Origin: Leucobacter sp. OH1287 | Lineage (GTDB): Bacteria; Actinomycetota; Actinomycetes; Actinomycetales; Microbacteriaceae | DNA: 64,000 nt | Assembly (NCBI RefSeq): GCF_003859945.1 | Contig: NZ_RQYM01000003.1 | Coordinates: 94,691-158,690 of the forward strand | Direction: 5' to 3' | In this document: one piece after another, positions 1 to 9,624 of the stretch | Numbering within the stretch: position 1 is the stretch's first letter | Layout of the letters: each line of letters opens with the position of its first letter | Notes under the pieces: generated by a model | Told to the model about the DNA's origin: nothing | Database searches by the model: none | Seen by the model: only the letters and a program-made list of their open reading frames with translations | Position numbers and translations under genes: made by a program

Positions 1-112
1 ATGCTCTCCCAGCTGTGAAAGCCGGGCTCTGGTGCCTCAGGGTTTGGGTAGCTAGCAGTCATACATATTATCTTGGCACAGATGGATTAGTGCTGCTCTA
101 AAATTAATATCT

Positions 113-754
113 ATGACGGCAAATAACGCAACAGCAGACTGGGAGCCGGCCGCGGCCGCTCTCCTCGACGAGCTTATCGCGGTTGGAAAAGACGCGGTCG
201 ATCGGGGTTTAGTGCTCGCCTCGGCGGGTAATATGTCGGTGCGGATCGGCGCAGACCGGTTTGCTGTTACCGCGAGCGGCACCTGGTTTGACCGGCTCAC
301 CCGCGACGATTTTGCGGTGCTAAACCTTGCCGGGGAACAGCTTAGCGGTCCAGCCCCGTCAAGCGAGTGGAAGCTGCACCAGCGCGCCTACCAGGCTAGA
401 GAAGACATTAACTGCGTGCTGCACCTGCACCCGCACACGGCGACCCTGCTGGCGTCGCTGGGTAGGCGGATCCGCCTGATAACTCTCGATCACGCTTTCT
501 ATGTTGGGTCGGTTGGGGTTTCGCCGTTCTACCCGAACGGTTCTGACGAGTTGGCGGCTGCCGCGGCCGCGCAGCTTGCCGAGCACAACTGTGTGATTAT
601 GCAGCATCACGGTTGCTCGGTTGTTGCCGACACCGCCCAGATGGCGTTTCGGCGCGCAATGAACCTGGAGGACGCGGCGAAGATGACGCTCAGCGCCCTA
701 ACAATCGGTGACGAGACAACAGAGTTCCCGGCCGGAGCGGCATTCCACGCCTAG
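113..754 (+). CDS. class II aldolase/adducin family protein
   Basis: A 213-residue class II aldolase/adducin-type protein, the usual length for this family of zinc-dependent sugar-phosphate aldolases and dehydratases. Visible family motifs are ASAGNMS (residues 37-43), ASGTWFD, SSEWKLH near residue 83 (with the catalytic-type Glu85), the HLHPH zinc-ligand cluster at 104-108 and QHHGC at 164-168. The protein is expected to be cytosolic. The start is an ATG without a convincing Shine-Dalgarno sequence. The substrate (fuculose-, ribulose- or methylthioribulose-phosphate type) cannot be told from the sequence and no pathway neighbour helps. Confidence 0.85.
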   Translation: MTANNATADWEPAAAALLDELIAVGKDAVDRGLVLASAGNMSVRIGADRFAVTASGTWFDRLTRDDFAVLNLAGEQLSGPAPSSEWKLHQRAYQAREDINCVLHLHPHTATLLASLGRRIRLITLDHAFYVGSVGVSPFYPNGSDELAAAAAAQLAEHNCVIMQHHGCSVVADTAQMAFRRAMNLEDAAKMTLSALTIGDETTEFPAGAAFHA

Positions 755-861
755 CGCTCGGGCCCCAAGCGGCGGGTGCGTGTGTTTTGGTGATGCTTCC
801 CGGTTAGCCGGTGACGCTGACGCTGCGGCTGCTAACACCCGGGGCAGCCCAGCCGAAACCC

Positions 862-1566
862 TCAAACAGGCTCGCGAGCACGGTGCCGGTAAATCCCCAC
901 ACCAGGTGCGGATCTGCCGCATCTCCCGCCCCGTAAAACCTCCCGGTGAGCTAAAAACGCCGGGGTTTTAATGCGCCGGTTTCCTGCGCTAAACACGGCG
1001 GTGACCCGGTTTTCTGGGAGCAGCAGCTGGGAAACCCGGGGCAGCAGAATCTCGGGCGCCTCAGCGGCAACCGGGGTGAGCAGCCGCGGCTTCTGCCACC
1101 ACCCGATAACCGGCGTCACAATATTGTCGCTGACCGGGATATAAACATCGTGCAGGGTTTTTAAAACCTCGATCTCGGCCGAGGGAATCCCCGTCTCCTC
1201 GTGGGTTTCACGCAGCGCCGCGGCGACTGCATCGCGGTCTTGTGGATCCACCCCGCCGCCCGGGAAAGAGATCTGCCCGGGGTAGTGCCGCATGGTTTCG
1301 GAACGCTTGGTGAGCAGCAGCTGTAGGCTACCCGACGGATGCTGCAGGCTGCTCGCGGATTGCTCTGGGCTACCGGCCGCGGGTGCGCTAACAGGCTCAG
1401 AGTCGGTAAAGAGGATCAGCACTGCCGCGCGTCGCGAGTCCGGTTTTGGGGTGCCGCGCAAAACCGAGTGCAGGTTAAAGGCGGCGTTGCCTGCGAGAGC
1501 AGCCTCCAGGCTCTGTCTGCTGAGCCCGCCGGGGGGTGCGCCGAAAGCGTTGTCTGGCTGCATCAC
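862..1566 (-). CDS. NUDIX hydrolase, CoA pyrophosphatase type, 3' end frameshifted
   Basis: This is a CoA-pyrophosphatase-type NUDIX protein. The upstream signature LLTKRSETMRHYPGQISFPGG-like segment (about residues 85-105) is followed by the NUDIX helix REThEETGI. The expected C-terminal strand (LVWGFTGTVLASLF) is not in this frame. It lies in the next frame, and removing one A from the AAAA run at 935-938 restores one open frame that ends at 804-806 (about 253 residues). As written, the ORF ends in an Arg/Gly-rich tail unlike the family. The gene lies 4 nt downstream of the formyl-THF cyclo-ligase gene, so the two are probably one operon. The break could be a real mutation or a homopolymer error. 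Confidence 0.8.
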   Translation of the reverse strand: MMQPDNAFGAPPGGLSRQSLEAALAGNAAFNLHSVLRGTPKPDSRRAAVLILFTDSEPVSAPAAGSPEQSASSLQHPSGSLQLLLTKRSETMRHYPGQISFPGGGVDPQDRDAVAAALRETHEETGIPSAEIEVLKTLHDVYIPVSDNIVTPVIGWWQKPRLLTPVAAEAPEILLPRVSQLLLPENRVTAVFSAGNRRIKTPAFLAHREVLRGGRCGRSAPGVGIYRHRAREPV

Positions 1567-1570
1567 AAAC

Positions 1571-2242
1571 CTAGCGCCTTCTGTGCTGCGGGATGGTGAT
1601 AACCGCCCGCGGGGTGACGATTCCGTCGAGCAGGTAGTCGTGTTCCTCCTGCGGCAGCCTGTCAGCTATCTCCGGGTCATATAGCACCGCATAGACCTTG
1701 GGCATTGGGCGGTTAGGCAGCGGCTCGGTGAGGGAGGCCGCGGTTGCCGTGTTTTCTGTGGCGGCGTCGGCAGCCGCTGCGAGTGTCCGGTCATAGTAGC
1801 CGGCACCCCAGCCGAGCCGAGTGCCTGTGCGGTCTGCCGCGCAGGCTGGAATAAAGGCAATGTCAACGTCCGCCAGCGCCGCGGGTGGCAGCCGTTCACC
1901 CCGTACCTCGGTTATGCCGTAGCGACCGGATTCAAGGGTGCTGAGGGGTGTGTAAACAGTCCAGTCGAGCAGCATATCTGGGCGGCTGACCGGTGTTAAA
2001 ACTTGCACGCCGGCGGTGAAACACCAGCGCATAAACTCTCGGGTGTCGGGCTCGTTGTTGATTGGGAAATAGCAGGCGATGCGGGCACAGCGGTTTGCTC
2101 GGGTGAGGCTGACCAGCTGCTCAGTCAGCTGCGCGGTCATCTCGGCCCGCTCCTCGGGGGTTAGCAGTGATCGATTCTCGCGGACCACTTCACGCAGCCG
2201 CTTCTTAGCTATGGTCAGAAACGGGCTTGGTCGATTGCTCAT
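1571..2242 (-). CDS. 5-formyltetrahydrofolate cyclo-ligase
   Basis: 223-residue 5-formyltetrahydrofolate cyclo-ligase, which converts 5-formyl-THF to 5,10-methenyl-THF using ATP (one-carbon metabolism, cytosol). The N-terminal KKRLREVVREN helix with basic residues, the central CYFPINNEPDT strand, the GTRLGWGAGYYDRTL phosphate/folate loop and the terminal EEHDYLLDGIVTPR motif appear in family order. A roughly 20-residue Ala/Thr insert follows YYDRTL. The gene is divergent from galU across a 68-bp gap and is followed 4 nt later by the NUDIX gene. Confidence 0.93.
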   Translation of the reverse strand: MSNRPSPFLTIAKKRLREVVRENRSLLTPEERAEMTAQLTEQLVSLTRANRCARIACYFPINNEPDTREFMRWCFTAGVQVLTPVSRPDMLLDWTVYTPLSTLESGRYGITEVRGERLPPAALADVDIAFIPACAADRTGTRLGWGAGYYDRTLAAAADAATENTATAASLTEPLPNRPMPKVYAVLYDPEIADRLPQEEHDYLLDGIVTPRAVITIPQHRRR

Positions 2243-2310
2243 ATAGCTAGTCTCTCAAAAGTGACTGGTAATCGGCTAATTTAAAGCGAACACAGGGTAA
2301 TGTAGCGGTT

Positions 2311-3219
2311 ATGGTTAATTCACAAAATGCGAAACCACAGGTTACTAAGGCCGTTATCCCGGCCGCGGGTCTTGGCACACGGTTCCTGCCTGCAACGAAG
2401 GCGATGCCGAAAGAGATGCTGCCGATTGTAGACAAACCGGCGATCCAGTATGTTGTTGAGGAGGCAGCCGCAGCCGGACTGCAGGACGTGCTGATTATTA
2501 CCGGTCGTAACAAGGTTAATATCACCAACCACTTTGATAGTGTGCCGGAGCTGGAGGAGGCTCTCGAAAAGAAGGGTGATGAGAAGAAGCTAAACCGGGT
2601 CCACCGCGCCAGCGATGTTGCTGATGTGCACATGCTCCGGCAGGGTCAGCCTCTCGGCCTGGGTCACGCCGTTGGGCGAGCACAGCAGCACGTTGGCGAG
2701 AACAGTTTTGCGGTGCTCTTGGGCGACGATTTGATTGATGAGCGGGATCCGCTGCTGCCGAAAATGATCGCTGAGCATGATGCACGCCAGGCAACGATTA
2801 TTGCGCTGATGGAGGTGCCGGAGGAGTCGATTCACCTTTACGGCTGCGCAGCAACCGAGGCGACCGACGACCCAGACGTTGTGCGGATCACCGGCCTGGT
2901 GGAAAAACCGGATCCCGCCGACGCCCCATCGAATCTCGCTGTGATTGGGCGCTATGTGCTGCGTCCAGAGATTTTCGAGATTTTGGCGGTGCAGCAGCCG
3001 GGACGCGGTGGCGAGATCCAGCTAACCGACGCACTCGACACTATTGCGCGCGGTGAAAGCGGTGAGGTTTACGGCGTTATCTTCCGTGGCCGCCGCTACG
3101 ACACGGGCGATAAAGCGGACTGGATTAAAGCGAATGTGCGTCTCGGCGTTGATAACGCTGAGCTGGGCGCTGACCTTCGGCAGTGGCTGATCGAGTTCGC
3201 CGACAAGCTTCGAGGCTAA
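2311..3219 (+). CDS. galU: UTP-glucose-1-phosphate uridylyltransferase
   Basis: 302-residue GalU, which makes UDP-glucose from UTP and glucose-1-phosphate for cell-surface glycans. The nucleotide-binding loop AAGLGTRFLPATKAMPKEMLPI begins near residue 18. LGDDLID, LVEKPDP and the C-terminal YDTGDKADWIKANV block are typical. The length is normal for the family. Its neighbour is an acetyltransferase 37 nt downstream. The order formyl-THF cyclo-ligase / galU / RimJ-like is common in actinobacteria. Confidence 0.96.
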   Translation: MVNSQNAKPQVTKAVIPAAGLGTRFLPATKAMPKEMLPIVDKPAIQYVVEEAAAAGLQDVLIITGRNKVNITNHFDSVPELEEALEKKGDEKKLNRVHRASDVADVHMLRQGQPLGLGHAVGRAQQHVGENSFAVLLGDDLIDERDPLLPKMIAEHDARQATIIALMEVPEESIHLYGCAATEATDDPDVVRITGLVEKPDPADAPSNLAVIGRYVLRPEIFEILAVQQPGRGGEIQLTDALDTIARGESGEVYGVIFRGRRYDTGDKADWIKANVRLGVDNAELGADLRQWLIEFADKLRG

Positions 3220-3256
3220 ACTGGTTGCCGTCAGTCTCGCACAGTATGCGCTGCGG

Positions 3257-3829
3257 TTGTCACTGCCGAACGGTGAAGAGATTTTACTGCGGCAGCTTAA
3301 CCGCGGCGACGCGAAAGCGCTGAGGCGTCTTTACCAGCAGGAGCGCAGCTGGCTTGAACCCTGGGAGGTGACAACCCCCGGTGTGGAGCTCGCACCGCTC
3401 GGCAGTTTCCCGCTCTACCGGGCGATTAAACAGTTTAATCGTGCCGCGCGGGCGGGTCGCGGAGTGGTTTTTGCAATCTGTTTAGAGGAACAGATAATCG
3501 GGCTGGTGAGCGCTGCAGAGATTATGCGCGGCGGGCTGCAATCATGCCAGCTCGGCTACTGGATCGCGGAACAGTACGCCGGTCGCGGCATTGTGCCGCA
3601 CTCGGTCGCCGCCGTTATCGACTGGCTGCTGCTCGACGTCGGTCTGCACCGCGTCGAGATCGGAATGGTCCCAGAAAATCTGCGATCCCGCAGGGTCGTA
3701 GAGAAACTCGGGCTGCGCTTTGAGGGTAGACGGCTGAACTATATCCACATTAACGGCCGCTGGCAAGATCACGATTTTTACGCGGTAACCGTGGAGGAGG
3801 CGTCGGACGGGATCCGTTGCCGACTGTAG
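3257..3829 (+). CDS. GNAT acetyltransferase, RimJ/RimL type
   Basis: 190-residue GNAT-fold protein with the RimJ/RimL signature: LGYWIAEQYAGRGI (acetyl-CoA loop, around residues 98-112), HRVEIGMVPENLRSRRVVEKLGLRFEGR and a closing WQDHDFYAV strand. Proteins of this type acetylate N-termini of ribosomal proteins, but the substrate here is unknown. The frame offers no ATG near the expected start. A TTG at 3257 is the best start, without a clear ribosome-binding site, so the N-terminus is uncertain. It probably shares a transcript with galU. Confidence 0.85.
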   Translation: MSLPNGEEILLRQLNRGDAKALRRLYQQERSWLEPWEVTTPGVELAPLGSFPLYRAIKQFNRAARAGRGVVFAICLEEQIIGLVSAAEIMRGGLQSCQLGYWIAEQYAGRGIVPHSVAAVIDWLLLDVGLHRVEIGMVPENLRSRRVVEKLGLRFEGRRLNYIHINGRWQDHDFYAVTVEEASDGIRCRL

Positions 3830-3893
3830 TTTTTATAGAAATAATTCGATTGTTTGCGTGGTTTACTGCAGTTTTAGATAAAACCACCCTAGA

Positions 3894-4925
3894 GTGAATA
3901 ACATGGGTGTAACTTTTGGTGGTGGAGTTTTATTTGTGGTTGCGGCGGTGATCATCGCCGCAATTATTGTGCCCCGGGTGGTGCGCAGGCGTGAAGAGTC
4001 TGAAACACTAAAGCACCAGGAGCGGCTGGAACGCGCAATCGCAGCGCTCGCCGCAACCGAGCACGAGATCGCTGACGCGCGCGTTGTTGAGAGCGCCAGG
4101 GACGCGGTAACGCGGGAGAAGGTGCTGCAGCAGCAGCGCAAACGTGAGGCGGCTGAGCGCCGCGCCAGGATCGCACGCGCTAAAGCCGAGGTTGCGGAGG
4201 CACGCCTGAAGGCTCGCCAGGCTGAGATTGAGCGTCGCGCAAAACTGCGTGCGGCGAGACTGCAAACCGTTTTTGTGAGGCGACTGCGGGGACTGGCAGC
4301 GCTCGGATTCCTGCTCGCCGTGCTCGGTGTGCTGGTCGGCTTGGGTGTTGTCATCGCAGGCAACGGCGCAACCGTGCTGCTGTTTAGCGCGCTGTCCGCG
4401 GTTATCACGATGGGTGTTTTGATCCTTCTCGCCCCCGGTAAGGCCGCCGTTCCAAGGCAGGTGACGGTGTCGTTGCCACCGCGGCAGCAGGTGGTGGATC
4501 CGCCCGCGGTCGCCACACAGGCAGAGCCGGTTGCGACCGAAACCTCGATGGAGCGTCACCGCCGCGCCCAGGCAGCGGCGGCAGCGAGAATCGCGCGAGC
4601 TAAAGCAATCGCGGCAACCCGTTCCCGGGTTACCACGGCCGCAGCGAACAGTGGTGCGCGGGAGAACCTGCCCGGTTCCATCCTGCTGCAGTCTCCGGAA
4701 CAGAGCAGAGCCTCGCGAGCTCAGCAGCGTTCAGCTGCGCAGACACAGCAGCAGGGTGTTTCTGCGCGCGCGGTTCCGCAGTTGCGTGCTGTTTCGCAGC
4801 GGCCAGAGGAGGCTGCGGCGGTGGCGGCGGTTGCGCAGCTGCAGGCTGATGGGATCCTACAGAACCTGCCGGATTCGGGTGTCGATATTGAGTCGGCGCT
4901 GCGCCTGCGTCGGAAGAACGCTTAG
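3894..4925 (+). CDS. membrane-anchored coiled-coil protein of unknown function
   Basis: 343 residues, no recognised family. An N-terminal transmembrane helix (about residues 10-28) is followed by a long Ala/Glu/Arg heptad-like coiled coil (about 30-120). Two further hydrophobic helices come at about 134-152 and 158-176, then a low-complexity Ala/Gln/Arg-rich cytosolic tail. Start choice is between GTG 3894 and ATG 3903; both keep the first helix. The single- or triple-spanning form with charged coiled coils resembles actinobacterial cell-envelope or division-associated proteins, but no function is assigned. Confidence 0.75.
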   Translation: MNNMGVTFGGGVLFVVAAVIIAAIIVPRVVRRREESETLKHQERLERAIAALAATEHEIADARVVESARDAVTREKVLQQQRKREAAERRARIARAKAEVAEARLKARQAEIERRAKLRAARLQTVFVRRLRGLAALGFLLAVLGVLVGLGVVIAGNGATVLLFSALSAVITMGVLILLAPGKAAVPRQVTVSLPPRQQVVDPPAVATQAEPVATETSMERHRRAQAAAAARIARAKAIAATRSRVTTAAANSGARENLPGSILLQSPEQSRASRAQQRSAAQTQQQGVSARAVPQLRAVSQRPEEAAAVAAVAQLQADGILQNLPDSGVDIESALRLRRKNA

Positions 4926-5127
4926 GTAAATCTGCCGTTCCCCGAGTTTAGCGGCGATAAAGCATACTAGCCTTCGCCTTGGGATTCTGCAGGCTTTCTG
5001 CTCCCAGAATCGGTGTTGCTATCGTGAGCTGGCATGTTTCTTGCAACTGCGGCAAAATAGAATGTACTCCACTTCGTTTGGCTGACAAACACCCGATTAA
5101 CACCACAATAAAACAGAGGACTCGCCC

Positions 5128-6906
5128 GTGGGCTATAGAGAATCAAATAATCGTAGTTTCGACCGTAATAACAGATCAAATTCTGGTCGCGGCGGATCCT
5201 CGCAACGGCGTGGCTTCCGAGCCGATTCAGGCGGGTCTAATCGCGGCTCTGGGCGTGGATCCCAGCGCTCAGGAGAGCGTGACTATCGAGACTCAGCGGG
5301 TCGCGGTGAGCGCCGCAGTTTTGATCGTCGTTCCGGTGAGCACGGCGGGTATCGTGCTGATGAACGCCGCGGCGGTGACCGGGGCGGATCGCGCGGCTAC
5401 GGTTCTGGCGGTGAACGCGACGGCGGTCGAGGCAAAGCTCGGGGGTTTAGCGGTGGAGCAGGCCGCGGGGACGGACGCGGAAGAGGCTACAGCGACGAGC
5501 GTCGCGATTCACGTCGGGACAACCGTCGTGGCGAGTCACGGAGGGGTGAACGCTGGCAGAGCGAACGCCGGGAAGACCGCTGGCGGGGCGAACGCGGGGA
5601 GAACCGGCGGCAGAGCGAGCCAAGGAAATTTGAGCGCAGGGATGGTGAGCAGCGGGAAGACCGGCGGCACAGCGAACACCGGGAAGACCGACGGCAGAGC
5701 GAGTCACGGCAGGGCGAGCGGCGATCCACTCACCGCCGTGACGAAAAGCAGGGTCGCCGTGAGCGGAACACCCGCGACAACGTTTCACGGTTCGCGCGGG
5801 GTGGCACCCGCGGTGCGGGGCGCAGCGACCGGGCTGGCAAGTCGCGAGAGTTTACCGAGCAGGAGCGGCTGCAGCATGAGCTGCGTCCTGTGCGCGCCGA
5901 GCACAGGGATCCACAAATTCCCGATGAGATCACAGAACGGGATATTCCCGCGGGCGCGCGCAACGAGCTGAAAACGCTGCAGAAGGATAACGCGGCGCAG
6001 GTTGCGAGGTATCTCGCGGCGGCGGCGCAGGCGATTGCCTACGACCCGGAGCTGGCGCACCAGTTTGCGATCTCGGCATCGCGGCGGGCTGGGCGGATCC
6101 CGGTGGTCCGCGAGACTCTCGCGATTACGGCGTATGCGACCGGTGATTTTGCTGCGGCGCTGCGCGAGTTCCGCACCTACCGTAGGCTGAGCGGTCGCGA
6201 GGACCACTTCGCGCTCATGCTCGACTGTGAGCGTGGACTAGGCAGGCCAGAGCGGGCGATTGAGCTCGCGGCGGAGGCACCGCAGCAGCTAACCGAGGAG
6301 CAGCGGGTTTACACAGCGATCGCACTGTCCGGGGCGCACCTCGACCTGGGGCAGACAGAGCAGGCGCTTGCGGCGCTGGAGATTCCGCAGCTGACACCGC
6401 AGCGGGTGCTGACCTTCAGCCCGGAGCTGTTCAGGGCTTACGCCGCCGTGCTTGAGGACCTGCAGCGTGACAGTGATGCCGCTAACTGGTATGCAATGGC
6501 GGATCGCGCCGCCGCCGCTCTCGTCGAGCACTCCGGCGGTGATCGGGTTGAGGTCTTTGAGGTGCCGATTGACACCAGCTATGTGGAGCCTGAACCAGAA
6601 CCTGCACCAGAACCGCAGTCGGAGCCCGAATCTGCCTCGGAGGACAAGGCCGATGCTGAAGCAGAATCCGCGACTGAGCCCGCCCCGGAGGCTGAGGTTG
6701 ACGCAGAACCCGACGCTGTGGCTGAGGTAGTGCCAGAGCCAGAACCGCAGTCCGAGCCTGAGCCTGAACCAGAGCCCGAGCCAGAACCAGCGCCGGAGCC
6801 GGAGCCGGAATCAGAACCTGAGCAGGAGCAGCAGGATCCACCCACAAAGCCCGCAGCCGACAGCGGGGCAGCGGCAGGCCAGGACGAGGAGCTGACACTG
6901 TGGTAA
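5128..6906 (+). CDS. Arg/Gly-rich N-terminus, TPR-like helical core, Glu/Pro-rich tail; unknown function
   Basis: 592-residue three-part protein. Residues 1-250 are an RGG-like and RRE/SER repeat region of extreme Arg content, as seen in RNA-binding low-complexity domains. Residues about 250-480 form paired helices resembling tetratricopeptide repeats ([49 protein letters not shown]). Residues about 490-592 are an [11 protein letters not shown] acidic tail. GTG start preceded by AGAGGA. Its stop overlaps the HAD gene start region, so the two are likely co-transcribed. The pairing is seen in related actinobacteria; the role is unknown. The Arg-rich DNA keeps other frames open too, which creates long false ORFs. 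Confidence 0.8.
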   Translation: MGYRESNNRSFDRNNRSNSGRGGSSQRRGFRADSGGSNRGSGRGSQRSGERDYRDSAGRGERRSFDRRSGEHGGYRADERRGGDRGGSRGYGSGGERDGGRGKARGFSGGAGRGDGRGRGYSDERRDSRRDNRRGESRRGERWQSERREDRWRGERGENRRQSEPRKFERRDGEQREDRRHSEHREDRRQSESRQGERRSTHRRDEKQGRRERNTRDNVSRFARGGTRGAGRSDRAGKSREFTEQERLQHELRPVRAEHRDPQIPDEITERDIPAGARNELKTLQKDNAAQVARYLAAAAQAIAYDPELAHQFAISASRRAGRIPVVRETLAITAYATGDFAAALREFRTYRRLSGREDHFALMLDCERGLGRPERAIELAAEAPQQLTEEQRVYTAIALSGAHLDLGQTEQALAALEIPQLTPQRVLTFSPELFRAYAAVLEDLQRDSDAANWYAMADRAAAALVEHSGGDRVEVFEVPIDTSYVEPEPEPAPEPQSEPESASEDKADAEAESATEPAPEAEVDAEPDAVAEVVPEPEPQSEPEPEPEPEPEPAPEPEPESEPEQEQQDPPTKPAADSGAAAGQDEELTLW

Positions 6907-7940
6907 ACCTGTTTAGACGCGAAACCGAGATGCTGCCCGCGCCGATTGCCGGCGTCGAGCTGCTGTTGGCGGACCTTGACGGCGTCGTTTATAAGGGTGA
7001 CGGGGCGATTCCCGGGGCCGTTGAGGCACTGAACCTCGCTGCGCAAACCACGCAGATTGGTTACCTCACCAACAACGCTTCGCGCACCGATTCGCAGGTC
7101 GCCGAGCACCTGAACTCGCTCGGGTTGACGGTGGATCCGCAAAACATTGTCACCTCGCCACAGGCCGCTATCGGGCTGCTAAAAAAGTTGGTGCCGCAGG
7201 GCGCGAAAATTCTGGTTGTTGGAGGTGAGGGCATAACCTACGAGCTGGAAAAGCACGGTTACCAGTGGACCAGGAAAGCCGCCGATAACCCCGACGCGGT
7301 TCTGCAGGGGTTCGCGCCGCATGTTGGTTGGGAGCATCTCGCGGAGGCATCGTTTGCGCTGCAGGAGCGTCCCGGAGTGCCTTTAATTCCGTGGATCGCA
7401 ACAAACACGGACTGGACAATCCCGGTCGCTGGCGGGATCGCGCCCGGCAACGGCACGCTGGTTTCGGCCGTACACACGGCTGTGCAGCGGCTCCCAGAGT
7501 TTGCTGGAAAACCAGAGCAGCCGATGTACGAAACCGCGTTTGACCGGTTTAAAACGCGGTCGGCGTTGATGCTCGGTGACCGTCTCGACACCGATACGCG
7601 CGGCGCGGTCGCGGCGGGCATTCCGGCGCTGCACGTTCTAACCGGGGTGGATCGCCCAAAACAGCTGATTGCGGCATCGCAGGACATGCAACCAACCTAC
7701 ATTGTTGAGTCGCTCGCGGACCTGCATCGTCCATACCCGTCAACGAAGATTGTGCGGAACGGCGCCCACCAGGTTGGCGACGCACGGGTGCGCATGGAGG
7801 GTCATATTGTGGAGGTGCTGGCGGAGGGATCCAGCGAGATTAACCTGCTGCGCGCTGCCTGCTCGGCGATCTATGCGTCAGGTCTCGCAATCTACGGGCT
7901 GAAGGTTCCAGAAATCCTGGTTGAGGACCACTGGCGTTAG
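6900..7940 (+). CDS. HAD-IIA family sugar-phosphatase-like hydrolase
   Basis: HAD hydrolase of subfamily IIA (NagD/4-nitrophenylphosphatase-like). It shows motif [11 protein letters not shown], motif II YLTNNAS, the cap domain, and motif [22 protein letters not shown]. An extra roughly 80-residue C-terminal domain follows the catalytic core. GTG at 6900 overlaps the preceding stop; ATG at 6930 (MLPAPIAG) lies closer to motif I and may be the true start. Expected to dephosphorylate a small phosphorylated metabolite in the cytosol; substrate unknown. Confidence 0.9.
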   Translation: MVNLFRRETEMLPAPIAGVELLLADLDGVVYKGDGAIPGAVEALNLAAQTTQIGYLTNNASRTDSQVAEHLNSLGLTVDPQNIVTSPQAAIGLLKKLVPQGAKILVVGGEGITYELEKHGYQWTRKAADNPDAVLQGFAPHVGWEHLAEASFALQERPGVPLIPWIATNTDWTIPVAGGIAPGNGTLVSAVHTAVQRLPEFAGKPEQPMYETAFDRFKTRSALMLGDRLDTDTRGAVAAGIPALHVLTGVDRPKQLIAASQDMQPTYIVESLADLHRPYPSTKIVRNGAHQVGDARVRMEGHIVEVLAEGSSEINLLRAACSAIYASGLAIYGLKVPEILVEDHWR

Positions 7941-8003
7941 GAACTGTGGCGGCAGCAGCGCCAGACCGGCTAGCGCTGAGAGGTTAAGGGAAGAATAGCA
8001 AAA

Positions 8004-8042
8004 GTTTGGGGTGTGGCAGAAAAATTTTGCCACACCCCAAAC
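8004..8042. terminator. bidirectional hairpin terminator
   Basis: A perfect 15-bp inverted repeat (8004-8018 with 8028-8042, GTTTGGGGTGTGGCA on the left arm) lies between the convergent HAD gene and the small membrane protein gene. An A/T-rich loop and flanking T/A tracts suit termination from both sides. Confidence 0.85.
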
Positions 8043-8062
8043 CGTTTAAACCTAGTGGTTGA

Positions 8063-8353
8063 TTATGCCGCTTCTTTATCTTCTGGTTTTGCTAGCAGCT
8101 GGAAGGCGATGAAAAAACCGATGGTGTCAAGCACGATCGCACTGAAGAAGGTGACAATCGCCGGGTGCAGGAACCAGGTTGGGCCCTGATCGGCATCTGT
8201 GAAGTTAAAAGCGATGGCCATCAGGTAGAAGCCACCAAAAACCAGACCGGCAGAAACAATGAACAGAATGATTGTCAGAATGCTCGGGCGTGGTCGTGGA
8301 CTACCCGCAAAGAGTGACTCATTTGGGTCGCTAAGGTTTTTTTGTGCGTTCAC
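8063..8353 (-). CDS. small two-helix membrane protein, unknown
   Basis: 96 residues with a polar N-terminus and two transmembrane helices (about 27-50 and 66-86), ending in a charged EDKEAA tail. No family recognised. It is transcribed alone, convergent with the HAD gene and closed by the 15-bp hairpin. ATG start at 8353. Confidence 0.7.
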   Translation of the reverse strand: MNAQKNLSDPNESLFAGSPRPRPSILTIILFIVSAGLVFGGFYLMAIAFNFTDADQGPTWFLHPAIVTFFSAIVLDTIGFFIAFQLLAKPEDKEAA

Positions 8354-8466
8354 GCTTGCCTCCGTGTTTAGAACATAAGCTGCTGCCCAGTTTACCAGTT
8401 CCTGACCGGAAGCTGTGAATCTGCGTGAGAAACAAAACGTCCGCAGGTCAGGCTAAACTGAATAGC

Positions 8467-8718
8467 ATGGATCAGGAGAAGCAGGAGCCCGTCTCACCTC
8501 TCTCAAAGGACGCCTCTAAAGAGTCTTCCACCTCGATCTCACAGGAGGTTTCCCCGGCTAGTGAGGGTGAGAGCGAGAACACAGGGCTTGATGCGGAGTT
8601 AATGGCAAAACTAAAAAACGCCGAGCTTACTGAGCAGATAGAGATTTTGAACACTGTGTATGACGATTTGGTTGCTGAGCTGCAAAGCTCCGATAAGGCT
8701 CAGGGCGGCGCGGCATAA
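8467..8718 (+). CDS. small acidic protein upstream of tlyA, unknown
   Basis: 83 residues from ATG 8467 (an upstream GTG at 8425 is possible but adds an atypical segment). Ser/Glu-rich disordered N-terminus, then an amphipathic helix LMAKLKNAELTEQIEILNTVYDDLVAEL. It ends 18 nt before tlyA. Similar small proteins sit at this position in related actinobacteria; function unknown. Confidence 0.7.
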   Translation: MDQEKQEPVSPLSKDASKESSTSISQEVSPASEGESENTGLDAELMAKLKNAELTEQIEILNTVYDDLVAELQSSDKAQGGAA

Positions 8719-8736
8719 CAACCGGTCAGGAGCATT

Positions 8737-9612
8737 GTGAACGAATCAGAGTCACCTCCCCAAACAACCGCCGTCTGGCAGGGCACACCGGAGCGACTGG
8801 ATCGCGCCATCGCCGCGCTTGCGCTTAGCAGGTCGCGCTCCCACGCGGCAACGCTTATCGCCTCTGGCAGAGTATTAATCAACAACCGGGCGGCGAGCAA
8901 ATCGAGCTGCACGGTGCAGGGTGGCGATGAGGTGCGGATCCGCCGCGACACAACAGACAGCTACGTCAGCAGGGCGGCAACAAAACTGCTTTATGCGCTA
9001 GAGCAGTTCGAGGTTTCAGCAAAGGATAAACACTGCCTAGACCTTGGCGCATCAACCGGCGGCTTTACGCAGGTGCTAAAAAACCACGGCGCTAAAACCG
9101 TTATCGCGCTCGATGTCGGGCACGGGCAGCTCGCGCAGAGCGTAGCAGAGATGCCCGGGGTTGTTAAGGTTGAGGGGTTTAACGCCAGGGAGCTCACCGC
9201 GGCAAAGCTCCAACAGGTCAGCGGGCTTGCGGATCCACCAACCCTGGTAGTAGGGGACCTCTCGTTCATCTCCCTGAAGCTGATCCTGCCGGCGATAGCG
9301 TTAACCGCACCAGCGGCGGCAGACCTGGTTATGCTGATTAAACCGCAGTTCGAGGTGGGCAGACAAAACCTACAAAACGGCATAGTAAAAGATGAAGCGA
9401 TAGCGCAGCAGGCTGTCAGAGAAGTTTTAACAGCTGCCCATAAAATCGGTTATACAGCGGTAGCGTTAGCGCGCTCACCAATCACCGGAACACACGGCAA
9501 CACCGAATACCTGGTGCACTGGCGAGCACACAGCCACCCGGCCGTGCAGGCTGAAACGCAGCAAACAGCGGCGGGGCAGCTAGAAATCCTATTCAAAAGC
9601 GAAAATCCGTAA
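8737..9612 (+). CDS. tlyA: TlyA family rRNA (cytidine-2'-O)-methyltransferase
   Basis: 291 residues. An S4 RNA-binding domain (about 18-70: ERLDRAIAALALSRSRSHAATLIASGRVLINN) is followed by an FtsJ-type SAM methyltransferase (YVSRAATKL with Lys83, SAM loop LDLGASTGGF at 101-110, VVGDLSF, LIKPQFE). TlyA enzymes 2'-O-methylate 16S/23S rRNA, and loss gives capreomycin resistance in mycobacteria. GTG start. First enzyme of the tlyA-nadK-recN run (12 nt to nadK). Confidence 0.94.
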   Translation: MNESESPPQTTAVWQGTPERLDRAIAALALSRSRSHAATLIASGRVLINNRAASKSSCTVQGGDEVRIRRDTTDSYVSRAATKLLYALEQFEVSAKDKHCLDLGASTGGFTQVLKNHGAKTVIALDVGHGQLAQSVAEMPGVVKVEGFNARELTAAKLQQVSGLADPPTLVVGDLSFISLKLILPAIALTAPAAADLVMLIKPQFEVGRQNLQNGIVKDEAIAQQAVREVLTAAHKIGYTAVALARSPITGTHGNTEYLVHWRAHSHPAVQAETQQTAAGQLEILFKSENP

Positions 9613-9624
9613 GGCGGTACAACC

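Noticed and set aside
698..922. 74-codon minus-strand frame after the NUDIX gene
   Set aside because: Short open frame in the third phase; the NUDIX C-terminus continues in a different frame ending at 804.
4979..5971. 330-codon plus-strand open frame overlapping the Arg-rich protein gene
   Set aside because: It is a shadow of the Arg/Gly repeat coding region; composition is unlike a folded protein and the competing frame has the RBS and a clear domain layout.
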